A stretch of 64,000 nucleotides of DNA from an uncultured Ruminococcus sp. (GTDB lineage: Bacteria > Bacillota > Clostridia > Oscillospirales > Acutalibacteraceae): NCBI GenBank assembly GCA_905233755.1, contig CAJODM010000002.1:1-64000 (forward strand). Reading direction: 5' to 3'. Position 1 is the stretch's first letter, and each line of letters begins with the position of its first letter. Made by a program: the position numbers and the translations under genes. The notes under the pieces were generated by a model. That model had not been told where the DNA came from. It was given only the letters and a program-made list of their open reading frames with translations, and did no database searches. Below are positions 28,422-38,480 of the stretch, piece after piece.

Positions 28422-29284
28422 TGCGTATCGCTGAACACTGGACGGACTATGAGCTGATCGACTGCTCGTGCGGCGAGCGGCTGGAGCGATGGGGCGATAT
28501 CCTCCTCATCCGCCCCGACCCGCAGGTCATCTGGAACACCGAGCGGCGCGATCCGCGCTGGAGGAGCGCCCACGCCCGCTATCACCGGTCATCCTCGGGC
28601 GGCGGACGCTGGCAACGCTACAAGGAGCTGCCCGAGCTATGGGATATCCGGTATCGCTCGCTGCAGTTTCGCGTCAAGCCCATGGGATTCAAGCATACCG
28701 GTATCTTTCCCGAGCAGGCGGTGAACTGGGACTTCGCTTGCGATATCATCCGCGACAGCGACCGTCCGATGAGCGTGCTCAACCTCTTCGGCTATACGGG
28801 ATGCGCGACGGTCTCTTTGCTTGCCGCCGGTGCGAGCGTATGCCATGTCGACGCGTCCAAGGGCATGGTCGCATGGGCGAAGGAGAACGCCCTGATGAGC
28901 GGCGTTGCCGATCGACCGGTGCGATGGATCGTCGACGACTGTCAGAAGTTCGTGACGCGCGAGATACGGCGCGGCCGCCGCTATGACGGGATCATCCTCG
29001 ATCCGCCGTCCTACGGGCGCGGCCCCTCGGGCGAGATCTGGAAGCTGGAGGAACAGCTATATTCTTTTGTAGAATTATGCGCGAACGTCCTGTCAGCATC
29101 CCCTCGATTTGTGATCCTGAACAGCTACACCACCGGCCTGTCGCCGGCGGTGATGCAGTATATCCTCGCATCGGTGCTGATCCCGCGCTTTGGCGGGACG
29201 GTATCGTCGTCCGAGATCGGGCTGCCGGTCACGGACAGCGGGATGATCCTGCCGTGCGGCTCTACCGCCGTGTGGCAGCGATAG
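28421..29284 (+). CDS. Class I SAM-dependent methyltransferase (RlmK/RlmI-like)
   Basis: VLNLFGYTGCATVSLLAAGASVCHVDASKGMVAWAKEN, DGIILDPPSYGRGP. Confidence 0.9.
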   Translation: MRIAEHWTDYELIDCSCGERLERWGDILLIRPDPQVIWNTERRDPRWRSAHARYHRSSSGGGRWQRYKELPELWDIRYRSLQFRVKPMGFKHTGIFPEQAVNWDFACDIIRDSDRPMSVLNLFGYTGCATVSLLAAGASVCHVDASKGMVAWAKENALMSGVADRPVRWIVDDCQKFVTREIRRGRRYDGIILDPPSYGRGPSGEIWKLEEQLYSFVELCANVLSASPRFVILNSYTTGLSPAVMQYILASVLIPRFGGTVSSSEIGLPVTDSGMILPCGSTAVWQR

Positions 29285-29316
29285 AGTAACTATTTGAAGT
29301 ATATTTTGGAGCGTAT

Positions 29317-30165
29317 ATGGAATTTATCACTGTTCAGAACGTGTTCTTTCGGTATGATACCCAGGAGCAGGAGGGTACAACAGAACAGTATGTGATAAGC
29401 GACCTTTCGATGGAGATTCGTCGGGGTGAGTTCGTCGCGGTCGTGGGGCATAACGGCTCGGGCAAGTCGACGCTGGCAAAGCACCTCAACGCGATGCTCA
29501 TCCCCGTCAGCGGCAAGGTGTTCATCGACGGGATGGACACCGCCGACGAGCGGCACACCGTTGACATCCGCCGCCGTGTTGGCTTGGTGCTGCAGAACCC
29601 CGACAACCAGCTTGTCGCCTCGATCGTCGAGGAAGACGTCGCCTTCGGACCCGAGAACCTCGGTATTGACCCCGCCGAGATCCGCAAGCGGGTGGACGAT
29701 GCTTTGCGCGCGGTCGATATGTACGACTATCGGCTGAACGCACCCCACAAGCTGTCGGGCGGCCAGAAGCAGCGCGTCGCCATCGCGGGGATCATCGCGA
29801 TGCGACCCGACTGTATCGTGCTCGACGAGCCCACCGCCATGCTCGATCCCAAGGGCAGGGAAGAGGTGCTCGATACCGTCCGCCGGCTCAACCGCGACCA
29901 CGGGATCACCGTGGTGATGATTACGCATTATATGGAGGAGGCGGTCGGGGCGGATCGCGTTATCGTGCTCGATGGGGGCAGCGTGTTGATCGAGGGGACA
30001 CCCCGACAGGTGTTCTCACAGGTCGAGCTGCTGCGCCGCCATCGGCTCAACGTCCCCCAGGTGACCGAGCTGTGCTATCAGCTGCGCGCCTGCGGGGTGG
30101 AGCTCTCAGTGCTGCCGCTGGATGAGGACGAGTGCGCGTCTATGCTGCGGGAGGTGCTGCTATGA
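29317..30165 (+). CDS. ecfA1: Energy-coupling factor transporter ATPase EcfA1
   Basis: GHNGSGKSTLAKHLNA, LSGGQKQRVAIAGIIAMRPDCIVLDEPTAMLD. Confidence 0.94.
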   Translation: MEFITVQNVFFRYDTQEQEGTTEQYVISDLSMEIRRGEFVAVVGHNGSGKSTLAKHLNAMLIPVSGKVFIDGMDTADERHTVDIRRRVGLVLQNPDNQLVASIVEEDVAFGPENLGIDPAEIRKRVDDALRAVDMYDYRLNAPHKLSGGQKQRVAIAGIIAMRPDCIVLDEPTAMLDPKGREEVLDTVRRLNRDHGITVVMITHYMEEAVGADRVIVLDGGSVLIEGTPRQVFSQVELLRRHRLNVPQVTELCYQLRACGVELSVLPLDEDECASMLREVLL

Positions 30166-31025
30166 GCATCCTTTCTGTCGAGAACCTCAGCTATACCTAC
30201 TCTGCCGGTACACCCTATGAGCACACCGCGGTCGATCAGGTGAGCTTTTCTATCGAGCGCGGCGAGTTCGTCGGCGTGATCGGACATACCGGCTCGGGCA
30301 AGTCCACGCTCGTCCAGATGCTCAACGGCCTGATCCGCCCGTCGTCGGGACGGGTGCTGCTCGATGGCGCCGATATCTGGTCCAAGCCCAAGGACATCCG
30401 AAAGATTCGCTTTCGGGTGGGACTGGTGTTCCAGTATCCCGAGTATCAGCTATTCGAAGAGACCGTCTATAAGGACATCGCCTTCGGCCCTATGAACAAG
30501 GGGCTGTCCGAGAGCGAGATCATGCTGCGCGTCGAGGACGCCGCGCGGTTTGTCGGGCTGTCCCGCTCGCTGCTGCAGAAATCCCCGTTCGATCTCTCCG
30601 GCGGCGAGAAGCGGAGAGCGGCGATCGCGGGGGTGCTGGCGATGGATCCCGATGTGCTCATCCTCGATGAGCCGACCGCAGGGCTCGACCCCGTCGGGCG
30701 CGACCTCTTGCTCAGCCAGATCTACCGCTATCACCAGACGCGCGGCAACACCGTGCTGCTGGTGTCCCATTCGATGGAGGACGTCGCCTCGGTCAGCGAC
30801 CGCGTGATGGTGATGGATCACTCGCATCTGAGGATGTTCGATACTACCGAGGCCGTCTTCTCCCGCGGGGAGGAGCTGCGCGCGATGGGGCTGAGCATCC
30901 CACAGGTGACCGCTGTCCTCGATACGCTGATCGACGCGGGCGTCCCGCTGTCAAAGGGCGTCTTCACCGTTGAACGCGCGGTGCTCGAGATCACCGAGTA
31001 CATGAAGAAGGAGGGACGGCTGTGA
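30162..31025 (+). CDS. ecfA2: Energy-coupling factor transporter ATPase EcfA2
   Basis: GHTGSGKSTLVQMLNG, LSGGEKRRAAIAGVLAMDPDVLILDEPTAGLD; 4-nt overlap with upstream gene. Confidence 0.94.
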   Translation: MSILSVENLSYTYSAGTPYEHTAVDQVSFSIERGEFVGVIGHTGSGKSTLVQMLNGLIRPSSGRVLLDGADIWSKPKDIRKIRFRVGLVFQYPEYQLFEETVYKDIAFGPMNKGLSESEIMLRVEDAARFVGLSRSLLQKSPFDLSGGEKRRAAIAGVLAMDPDVLILDEPTAGLDPVGRDLLLSQIYRYHQTRGNTVLLVSHSMEDVASVSDRVMVMDHSHLRMFDTTEAVFSRGEELRAMGLSIPQVTAVLDTLIDAGVPLSKGVFTVERAVLEITEYMKKEGRL

Positions 31026-31825
31026 GAGATATCACCCTCGGGCAGTTTTTTCCTGCCGACTCTCTGCTGCACCGGCTCGATCCTCGTGTGAAGATCGTGC
31101 TCCTGATCGCCTATATCGTCCTGATCTTCTATACCGGCAACATCCTCTCGCTCCTGTTCATCGCCCTGACGGTGTTGGCGATCGTGCTGCTGTCGGCGGT
31201 GCCGCTGCGCATGTATCTCAAGAGCTTGAAGGTCATCATTATCATTGTGCTCATCACCTCGGTGCTGAACCTGTTCTACGGCACGGGGGAGGCGATCTTT
31301 CAGTGGGGGATCATCCGCGTGACATGGGGGGGGATCCGCAACGCCGTGTTCGTATCGGTGCGGATCATCTGCCTGATCCTTCTGTCCTCTGCGCTGACGT
31401 TCACCACCTCGCCCACCGACCTCACCGACGCGATCGAGCGGCTGTTGAGCCCGCTTGCGTTCCTGCATGTTCCCGTGCACGAGATCGCGATGATGATGAC
31501 GATCGCGCTGCGGTTCGTGCCTACCCTGCTCGAAGAGACCGACAAGATCATGGCAGCCCAGAAGGCGCGCGGCGCCGATATGGAGAGCGGCAGCTTTCTG
31601 CATCGTGTCCGTGCGCTCGTGCCGGTGCTGGTACCGCTGTTCGTGTCCGCGTTCCGGCGTGCGTATGAGCTGGCGGTCGCGATGGAATGCCGCTGTTATC
31701 AGGGCGGCGACGGCCGCACCCGCATGAAACAGCTGAAGCTGTGCTCGCGCGACTTTGTCGCGATGGCGGTCACGCTCGCGGCCATCGCCGTGATGGTGCT
31801 GCTCAACACGCTGGTGACCCTATGA
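31022..31825 (+). CDS. ecfT: Energy-coupling factor transporter transmembrane protein EcfT
   Basis: LLHRLDPRVKIVLLIAYIV; AQKARGADMESG. Confidence 0.93.
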   Translation: MRDITLGQFFPADSLLHRLDPRVKIVLLIAYIVLIFYTGNILSLLFIALTVLAIVLLSAVPLRMYLKSLKVIIIIVLITSVLNLFYGTGEAIFQWGIIRVTWGGIRNAVFVSVRIICLILLSSALTFTTSPTDLTDAIERLLSPLAFLHVPVHEIAMMMTIALRFVPTLLEETDKIMAAQKARGADMESGSFLHRVRALVPVLVPLFVSAFRRAYELAVAMECRCYQGGDGRTRMKQLKLCSRDFVAMAVTLAAIAVMVLLNTLVTL

Positions 31826-32568
31826 TGAGGAACCTGCTGCTGACCCTGCGGTTCTCGGGACGCGACTTTCACGGATGGCAGATCCAGGAGAACGCCGTTA
31901 CCGTGCAGGAGGTGTTCCAGAACGCGCTCTATGAGATCATTCACGAACGCCCCGATATCAAGGGATGCTCCCGCACCGACGCGGGCGTTCATGCCAATAT
32001 GTACTGTGTCTCGATGCACATCGCTCACCCCATCGCTGACGATCATCTGATGATGGCGCTCAACCGCTATCTTCCGCCAACGGTTGCGGTGACCGGCGTG
32101 CGCGAGGTGCCCGACGACTTTCACGCCCGCTACAGTTGTACGGGCAAGGAGTATGTCTACAAGATATGGAACAGCCGGGTGCGCGATCCGTTTCTCGACG
32201 GATATGCGCTACACTACCGCTATGAGATGGACGATCTGATGCTGCAGCGCGCGGCGGATGCGTTCGTCGGTACCCACGACTACAGCTCCTTCTGTACGCT
32301 CGACAAGCGCGAGCGCGGGGATCTGACCCGCTCGGTGCGCTGCTTTCACATCGAGCGCGCGGGAGCGCTCGTGACCTTCACCGTAGCGGCTGACGGCTTT
32401 CTCTACAATATGGTGCGGATCATGGTCGGCACACTGCTTTCCGTGAACAACGGCCGCATCAAGGCGGATGCGATCGGCTCGATCATCGAGCGGCGCGACC
32501 GCGCTGCCGCGGGCCCGACCGCACCCCCGCACGGACTGTACCTGAACCGCGTTTTCTACGATTTGTAA
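31822..32568 (+). CDS. truA: tRNA pseudouridine synthase TruA
   Basis: RFSGRDFHGWQIQ, GCSRTDAGVHAN, YNMVRIMVGTLL. Confidence 0.96.
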   Translation: MMRNLLLTLRFSGRDFHGWQIQENAVTVQEVFQNALYEIIHERPDIKGCSRTDAGVHANMYCVSMHIAHPIADDHLMMALNRYLPPTVAVTGVREVPDDFHARYSCTGKEYVYKIWNSRVRDPFLDGYALHYRYEMDDLMLQRAADAFVGTHDYSSFCTLDKRERGDLTRSVRCFHIERAGALVTFTVAADGFLYNMVRIMVGTLLSVNNGRIKADAIGSIIERRDRAAAGPTAPPHGLYLNRVFYDL

Positions 32569-32581
32569 CCGAGGAAAGTAT

Positions 32582-33961
32582 ATGGAAAGAAAAGGCACCC
32601 ATTTTGCCGAACAAGAAAACAACGACAACGAGCTTTTCGCATCCGAGCCGACTGATGCTAAATCCGCCGAGCGCCGCGATATCGAGAAGCAGGAACGCCA
32701 CAAGCAGAAGAACGAGCAGAAGCTCGAGCGCATCATGAAGCGCAAGCGCCGTTCGTCTCAGCGCTCTCGGCGCGAGGAGCTGTCCGATGAGGATACGCCG
32801 CAAAGTATGCGAGAAGCGCCAACTTCCTCACCGGTGAAGAAGCGTCTGATTCTCTCGCTCGTCATCGTGCTGGTGCTGGTGCTTGCGGTGCTGTTGATAT
32901 GGAACAGCGATATGCTCTCGCTGTCCAATCTTCGCAATTTCGTCAGTTACGGGATCTTCAACACCGACAGCGACGAGGGGTTCCCCGTCGATATCCGCGG
33001 CGAGAATATCACCAGCGGCAACTTCATCCGCATGAAGAGCCTGCTGTGCTATGTGTCCGATACCCGCTATGCGGTGCTCAACAGCTACGGCAGGACCGAG
33101 TTCTCCGCCACCAGCGGCTACTCGAGCCCCGTGCTCGTCAGCGGCGATGAACTGACGCTGACCTACAGCTTGGGCGGGACCGGCTTCTCGATCAACTCGC
33201 TGAGCGAGGCGGTGTATGCCGGCGTCGCTCCCGACAGCATCTTTCTGGCCGATATCGTCGACAACGGCACCTATGTACTCGTGACCCGCGACGACGGCTA
33301 TAACGCCAAGCTCTATGCCTATGACGCCGAGAACGAGCAGATATTCTCCTACTCCTTCGCCGACTACTATATCACGGCGATCTCGCTGCGCTCCGACGGG
33401 CGCGAGGCGGTCGTGTCCGGCGTGTCGGCGCTCAACGGCGGCGAGATCTCCTGTGTGTATGTCCTAGACTTCACTAAGGCGGAGCCGAAGGTGTTCGAAG
33501 AGTTCGAGGGGAACATCATCTATGACGTTTCCTATCTCGGCGACAGCGATGCCTGTATCATCGGCAGCGCCGCGTCCTACGGGCTGCATATCCGCACAGC
33601 GGCGTTCACAGCCACCGACTATGAGGGGCGCACCCTCACCGCATATGATATCAACACCGATACCGATACCTACACCATCGCGCTGTCCCGCTCCGGCGAC
33701 GGGCGAAACTGTGATCTGCTCTCGTTTTCGGCGGGCGGCACGCTCACCGGTACGATCACGACCGACGAGCGGGTATCGTCGCTCTCGACCTACAAGAACC
33801 GCATCGCCGTCCTCTCGAACGACACCGTGATCCTCTACTCCAAGGATGCGGGCGAGCTCTCGCGCACCGACACCGGGATCGACGCCCATGCTGCGGTGCT
33901 CTACGCTGCCTCGCGCGTGTATCTGCTCGGCACCAACGAGATCACTACCCTGAAGCTGTGA
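32582..33961 (+). CDS. DUF5711-like protein (charged cytoplasmic N-terminus, TM, beta-propeller-like ectodomain)
   Basis: K/R/E-rich N-term, TM RLILSLVIVLVLVLAVLLIW, repeated beta-strand pattern. Confidence 0.65.
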   Translation: MERKGTHFAEQENNDNELFASEPTDAKSAERRDIEKQERHKQKNEQKLERIMKRKRRSSQRSRREELSDEDTPQSMREAPTSSPVKKRLILSLVIVLVLVLAVLLIWNSDMLSLSNLRNFVSYGIFNTDSDEGFPVDIRGENITSGNFIRMKSLLCYVSDTRYAVLNSYGRTEFSATSGYSSPVLVSGDELTLTYSLGGTGFSINSLSEAVYAGVAPDSIFLADIVDNGTYVLVTRDDGYNAKLYAYDAENEQIFSYSFADYYITAISLRSDGREAVVSGVSALNGGEISCVYVLDFTKAEPKVFEEFEGNIIYDVSYLGDSDACIIGSAASYGLHIRTAAFTATDYEGRTLTAYDINTDTDTYTIALSRSGDGRNCDLLSFSAGGTLTGTITTDERVSSLSTYKNRIAVLSNDTVILYSKDAGELSRTDTGIDAHAAVLYAASRVYLLGTNEITTLKL

Positions 33962-33968
33962 GGTCCCT

Positions 33969-34667
33969 ATGATCTATGATATCATCACGATCGCGCTGAT
34001 CGTTATCTTCCTGATTGTCGGGATCCGCCGCGGCGCGGCACGCACTTTGGTCGGGATTGTGGCGAATATCGTCGGCTATACCGTCTCGGTGTATCTTGCC
34101 AAGCTGACGGCTGCGTATATCTACAGCTCTATGATAGAGAATACCATCATACAGTCGGTCTCCGACTCGGTGACGACCATCTCGGACAACGCGATGGATA
34201 CGCTGTTCGGTAGCGTGCCGGAGTTCTTTCGGCAGCTCTTCGGTACAACCGGCGACGATATGCACGCCGCGCTCTCCGATACGGTCGGGGATCTCTCGTC
34301 CGCGGCGGCTGCGACGGTCGAGACCGCCGTCAAGCCCACCGTCATGGGGATCCTGAGCTTCTTGCTGACGCTGCTGTTCTTTGTCCTTGTGATGTTTTTG
34401 CTCAGAAGGTTTGCGATCCGACCGATCCTCAAGCTCTTCAAGCTGCCGGTGCTTAGTGGCATCAACCGCTTTTTCGGCGGGGTGCTGGGGGTGGTCGAGG
34501 GGCTGGTCATCGTGAGCATCATCGCCTTTCTGCTCCACCTGGTTCTGCCGTATATCAGCTCGGCGTCCGGTATCTTCAACGAGTCAACAATTTACAATTC
34601 ATACATATTTTACCATTTCTATAGTGGTAATATATTCACAGCGCTCACGTCGCTGATCTCATTCTAA
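33969..34667 (+). CDS. CvpA family membrane protein
   Basis: IYDIITIALIVIFLIVGIRRGAARTLVGIVANIVGY; ILKLFKLPVLSGINRFFGGVLGVVEG. Confidence 0.85.
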   Translation: MIYDIITIALIVIFLIVGIRRGAARTLVGIVANIVGYTVSVYLAKLTAAYIYSSMIENTIIQSVSDSVTTISDNAMDTLFGSVPEFFRQLFGTTGDDMHAALSDTVGDLSSAAAATVETAVKPTVMGILSFLLTLLFFVLVMFLLRRFAIRPILKLFKLPVLSGINRFFGGVLGVVEGLVIVSIIAFLLHLVLPYISSASGIFNESTIYNSYIFYHFYSGNIFTALTSLISF

Positions 34668-34678
34668 GGAAGTTTCAG

Positions 34679-35281
34679 ATGAAGAATTCTATGCCCGAAG
34701 AACCCGTGAACAATCGTATCGTTACGATCCCCAACATCTTGTCCGTTGTCCGCATCCTGTTGATCCCGCCGTTTGTCATCCTGTTTTTGCGCAAGATGTA
34801 CCTGATATCGGCGATCATCGTCGTGCTGTCGGGGCTGACCGACTTTGTCGACGGATTCATCGCCCGACGGTTCCATCAGGAGAGCGAGCTGGGCAAGATC
34901 CTCGATCCCCTCGCCGACAAGCTGACGCTCATTGCGGTCGGGCTGTGCCTGATCTATATCGAGCCGTTCGTGCTCCCGCTGATGGTGATACTGGTGGGCA
35001 AGGATGTGCTGATGCTCATCGGCGGCAGCTACATCATCCGCAACGGCGTCATCCCGCCCCACTCGAACTGGTACGGAAAGCTCGGCACGACGATGTTCTA
35101 TGTGACCGTCATCGCGATAGTCGCGATGAAGGTGGTGGGATATGAGAACCGTGTCCTCACCATCGTGATGCTGTCGCTGACGGCGGCGATGATGATCTTC
35201 TCTCTGATTATGTATGCGCGGGTGTTCTTCCGGCTGAACGCCGAGATTCGGCAGAAGAAACAACCCCAAGCGAAAAATTAA
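34679..35281 (+). CDS. pgsA: CDP-diacylglycerol--glycerol-3-phosphate 3-phosphatidyltransferase
   Basis: NIVTIPNILS-like start (TIPNILSVVRILLIPPFV) and CDP-alcohol motif (SGLTDFVDGFIARRFHQESELGKILDPLADK). Confidence 0.92.
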   Translation: MKNSMPEEPVNNRIVTIPNILSVVRILLIPPFVILFLRKMYLISAIIVVLSGLTDFVDGFIARRFHQESELGKILDPLADKLTLIAVGLCLIYIEPFVLPLMVILVGKDVLMLIGGSYIIRNGVIPPHSNWYGKLGTTMFYVTVIAIVAMKVVGYENRVLTIVMLSLTAAMMIFSLIMYARVFFRLNAEIRQKKQPQAKN

Positions 35282-35324
35282 TAATTCCGTGATCTACAAT
35301 CACGATGTATAAAGGAGAACCCCT

Positions 35325-37649
35325 ATGATCTGCAGTAAATGCGGCAAGCGCCCCGCGGTCGTCTTTGTCAGCAACAACAAGGCGGACGATCAGCCCAAGG
35401 GCTATTGTCTGGTATGTGCCAAGGAGATGGGCATCAAGCCCGTTGACGATATCCTCAAGAAGATGGGCATCTCCTCCGACGACCTCGAAGCGGTTCAGGA
35501 GCAGATGGATTCGATCATGGAGAACATGGGCGATATGGGCGATCTGTCCGAGCTAGCCCAACAGATGGACTCCTCTGCCATCGCCGAGCAGATGACGCCC
35601 GACGAGGGAGACGACGATACAGACGGCTTCAGCCCCGGCGGCGCGCCGTCGTTCCCGAACTTCTTCAATATGTTCTCGAACTCCGGTACCAAGAACACCT
35701 CCACCCATGAGAAGAAGAAGGATAAGAAGCAGAAGAACCGCAAGTTCATCGGGCTGTACTGCTATGATCTGACCAAGAAGGCGCGCGACGGCAAGACCGA
35801 CCGCGTCGTCGGCAGGGACAAGGAGATCGAGCGCGTCATCCAGATCCTCTCCCGCCGCACCAAGAACAACCCCTGCCTCATCGGTGAGCCCGGCGTCGGC
35901 AAGACCGCCATCGCCGAGGGGCTTGCGCTGCGCATCGCGCGCGGCGAGGTGCCCCACCGCCTCAAGGATAAGGAGATCCAGCTCCTTGATTTGACCGCGC
36001 TGATCGCCGGCACCCAGTTCCGCGGCCAGTTCGAAAGCCGCATCAAGGGACTTGCCAAAGAGGTGAAGGAGGCCGGCAACATCATCCTGTTCATCGACGA
36101 GGTGCACAACCTCGTCGGTACCGGCGGCGACGGCGAAGGCACCATGAACGCCGCCAACATCCTCAAGCCCGCGCTGTCGCGCGGCGAGATCCAGGTGATC
36201 GGTGCCACCACGTTCAACGAGTACCGCAAGCATATCGAGAAGGACTCGGCGCTCGAACGCCGGTTCCAGCCCGTGAAGGTCGGCGAGCCGAGCATCGGCG
36301 ATACCATCGACATTCTGCGCGGGATCAAGGAGTATTATGAGCAGCATCATCGGGTGACCGTCGGTGACGATATCGTCCGCAAGTCAGCGGTGTTCTCCGA
36401 GCGGTATATCACCGACCGATACCTGCCCGATAAGGCGATCGATCTGCTCGACGAGGCGTGTGCCTGCGCGTCGCTGCGCAACAAGAACCTCGAGGACTAT
36501 GACCGCCTGAACGACGAGAAAGAGGCGCTCACGATCGAGAAGGAAGCGATCTCCGCCGAGGATGAGATCGACTATGAGGCGCTCGCAACCGTGACCTCAG
36601 AGCTTGCCCGCGTGAACGAGTCGCTGTCCGCGATCGACACGGATTCGCTGACTGCCGCCGTGACTGAGGAGGACCTCGCCCAGGTGATCGAGCTGTGGAC
36701 GGGCATCCCCCAGTCCCGTGTGCGGGAGAACGAGCTGTTGAAGCTCAAGGATATCGAGCTTGCGCTCAAGAAGAAGATCATCGGCCAGGACGAGGCGGTC
36801 GACGCTCTCTCAAAGGCGATCAAGCGCAGCCGCGTCCAGATATCCCCGCGCCGCCGTCCGGCGTCGTTCATCTTTGTCGGCCCGACCGGAGTGGGGAAGA
36901 CCGAGCTTGTCAAGGTGCTGTCCGCTGAGCTGTTCGATACCCCCGAGACGTTGATCCGGCTCGACATGTCCGAGTTCATGGAGAAGCATTCGGTCAGCAA
37001 GATCATCGGCTCGCCCCCCGGCTATGTCGGCTATGACGAGGCGGGCCAGGTCACCGAGAAGGTGCGCCGCCGCCCGTATTCGGTGCTGCTGTTCGACGAG
37101 ATCGAGAAGGCGCACCCCGATGTGATGAACATTCTTCTGCAGATCCTCGACGAAGGCAAGCTGACCGACGCCCACGGCCGCACGGTTGACTTCTCGAACA
37201 CCGTGATCGTGATGACCTCGAACGCCGGCTCCGACAGGGCGGAGAACGCCCTCGGGTTCGGCACCTCTCAGGAGGACGCCACCCGCGAGCGTGTGATGAA
37301 GGCGCTGCGCGACTTTCTGCGCCCCGAGTTCATCGCGCGCGTGGATGAGGTGATCGTCTTTCGCTCGCTGTCGCGGGACGACTATATCGCGATCGCCGGG
37401 CTGATGCTCTCTGAGTACGTCACATCTCTCCACGAGAAGGGGATCGAGTTCCGCTATGACGAGAAGGCGTGCGCCTATCTCGCCGACAAGTCCTGCTCCG
37501 GGCGCTCGGGCGCGCGTGATCTGCGAAATCTGATCCGCCGCGAGGTCGAGGACAAGATCACCCAGCAGCTCATCATCGCCGGCGAAGGCGGGATCACCGC
37601 CATCGCGCTCTCTGCCGATGACGACGCCCTTTCTGTCGAGGTGATCTGA
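35325..37649 (+). CDS. ClpE-like AAA+ unfoldase with N-terminal zinc finger
   Basis: CSKCGKRPAVVF...GYCLVCAKE; Walker A GEPGVGKT and GPTGVGKT; ClpP-loop-like ALGFGT. Confidence 0.92.
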   Translation: MICSKCGKRPAVVFVSNNKADDQPKGYCLVCAKEMGIKPVDDILKKMGISSDDLEAVQEQMDSIMENMGDMGDLSELAQQMDSSAIAEQMTPDEGDDDTDGFSPGGAPSFPNFFNMFSNSGTKNTSTHEKKKDKKQKNRKFIGLYCYDLTKKARDGKTDRVVGRDKEIERVIQILSRRTKNNPCLIGEPGVGKTAIAEGLALRIARGEVPHRLKDKEIQLLDLTALIAGTQFRGQFESRIKGLAKEVKEAGNIILFIDEVHNLVGTGGDGEGTMNAANILKPALSRGEIQVIGATTFNEYRKHIEKDSALERRFQPVKVGEPSIGDTIDILRGIKEYYEQHHRVTVGDDIVRKSAVFSERYITDRYLPDKAIDLLDEACACASLRNKNLEDYDRLNDEKEALTIEKEAISAEDEIDYEALATVTSELARVNESLSAIDTDSLTAAVTEEDLAQVIELWTGIPQSRVRENELLKLKDIELALKKKIIGQDEAVDALSKAIKRSRVQISPRRRPASFIFVGPTGVGKTELVKVLSAELFDTPETLIRLDMSEFMEKHSVSKIIGSPPGYVGYDEAGQVTEKVRRRPYSVLLFDEIEKAHPDVMNILLQILDEGKLTDAHGRTVDFSNTVIVMTSNAGSDRAENALGFGTSQEDATRERVMKALRDFLRPEFIARVDEVIVFRSLSRDDYIAIAGLMLSEYVTSLHEKGIEFRYDEKACAYLADKSCSGRSGARDLRNLIRREVEDKITQQLIIAGEGGITAIALSADDDALSVEVI

Positions 37650-37692
37650 CCGGACACGAAGTGTCTAAAGCATTCACACGCGTTTCCTATGT

Positions 37693-37830
37693 GTCATTCT
37701 GAACGGACACGGAGTGTCCCGTGAAGAATCCTAGTACACTTACGCAGTGTTTACCGACGCGTCTACAGGAAACACAAAAACCTGTTTTCTAAGATCCTTC
37801 ACACGACGCTGCGCGTGTGTTCAGGATGAC
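37693..37830. repeat. Inverted-repeat element sharing GTCATYCTGARC arms with the 184-bp family
   Basis: GTCATTCTGAACGGACACGGAGTGTCCCGTGAAGAATC ... GATCCTTCACACGACGCTGCGCGTGTGTTCAGGATGAC. Confidence 0.75.
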
Positions 37831-37887
37831 GGCTGCACTGTTAATAAAAAATCGTCATCGCAAGCGAGTGACACCTGCGACGACGAC

Positions 37888-37962
37888 TGGCTGGGAAGGC
37901 GGGGTTCGAACCCACGAATGACGGAGTCAAAGTCCGTTGCCTTACCGCTTGGCTACTTCCCA
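37888..37962 (-). tRNA. tRNA-Gln (anticodon TTG), CCA encoded
   Basis: Minus strand TGGGAAGTAGCCAAGCGGTAAGGCAACGGACTTTGACTCCGTCATTCGTGGGTTCGAACCCCGCCTTCCCAGCCA folds as cloverleaf. Confidence 0.97.
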
Positions 37963-38058
37963 ATATCCAACTGATAGTATATCATATTTTTGCGCTATGT
38001 CAATGAGAAATGATGTATTATTCTATACAAGAATTATAATTGTAAAGGAGTTTTCTTC

Positions 38059-38454
38059 ATGTCCAATGTGAACCTGCAAGGGTACAAGATCGACAAGATC
38101 GACTTTGTCAACCTGCTCGAGAACGGTGCCAAGATCAAGCTCGGCAACAAGTATTCCTACAACGTCCGCTATGCCAAGGAGAACAACATTGCGCGCGGCG
38201 AGTTCGATATCGAAGTGCATGACCAGAACGATCCCGACAAGTTTAAGATCCATATCATCCTCGTCGGGATATTCCGCTATGACCCCGCCGTCAAGAAGGA
38301 GGAGATCCACGCCGATACCTTCAAGGCGATCTTTCCCTATGCCAAGTGCTTCATCACCACCGTGACCGCCAACTGCGGCATCCCGCCGATCATTATTCCT
38401 CAGATCGATATCGACAACCAGCAGATCTACCGCTTCGATCAGGGCGAGAGCTGA
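38059..38454 (+). CDS. SecB-like chaperone
   Basis: HIILVGIFRYD...IFPYAKCFITTVTANCGIPPIIIPQIDID aligns by eye with E. coli SecB [30 protein letters not shown]. Confidence 0.75.
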   Translation: MSNVNLQGYKIDKIDFVNLLENGAKIKLGNKYSYNVRYAKENNIARGEFDIEVHDQNDPDKFKIHIILVGIFRYDPAVKKEEIHADTFKAIFPYAKCFITTVTANCGIPPIIIPQIDIDNQQIYRFDQGES

Positions 38455-38480
38455 CATCATTTTTCATACCGGATACGGTC

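Noticed and set aside
29317-31825. ecfA1-ecfA2-ecfT-truA considered as a novel transport locus
   Set aside because: Standard group II ECF module with truA, common in Firmicutes; only its location is slightly unusual.
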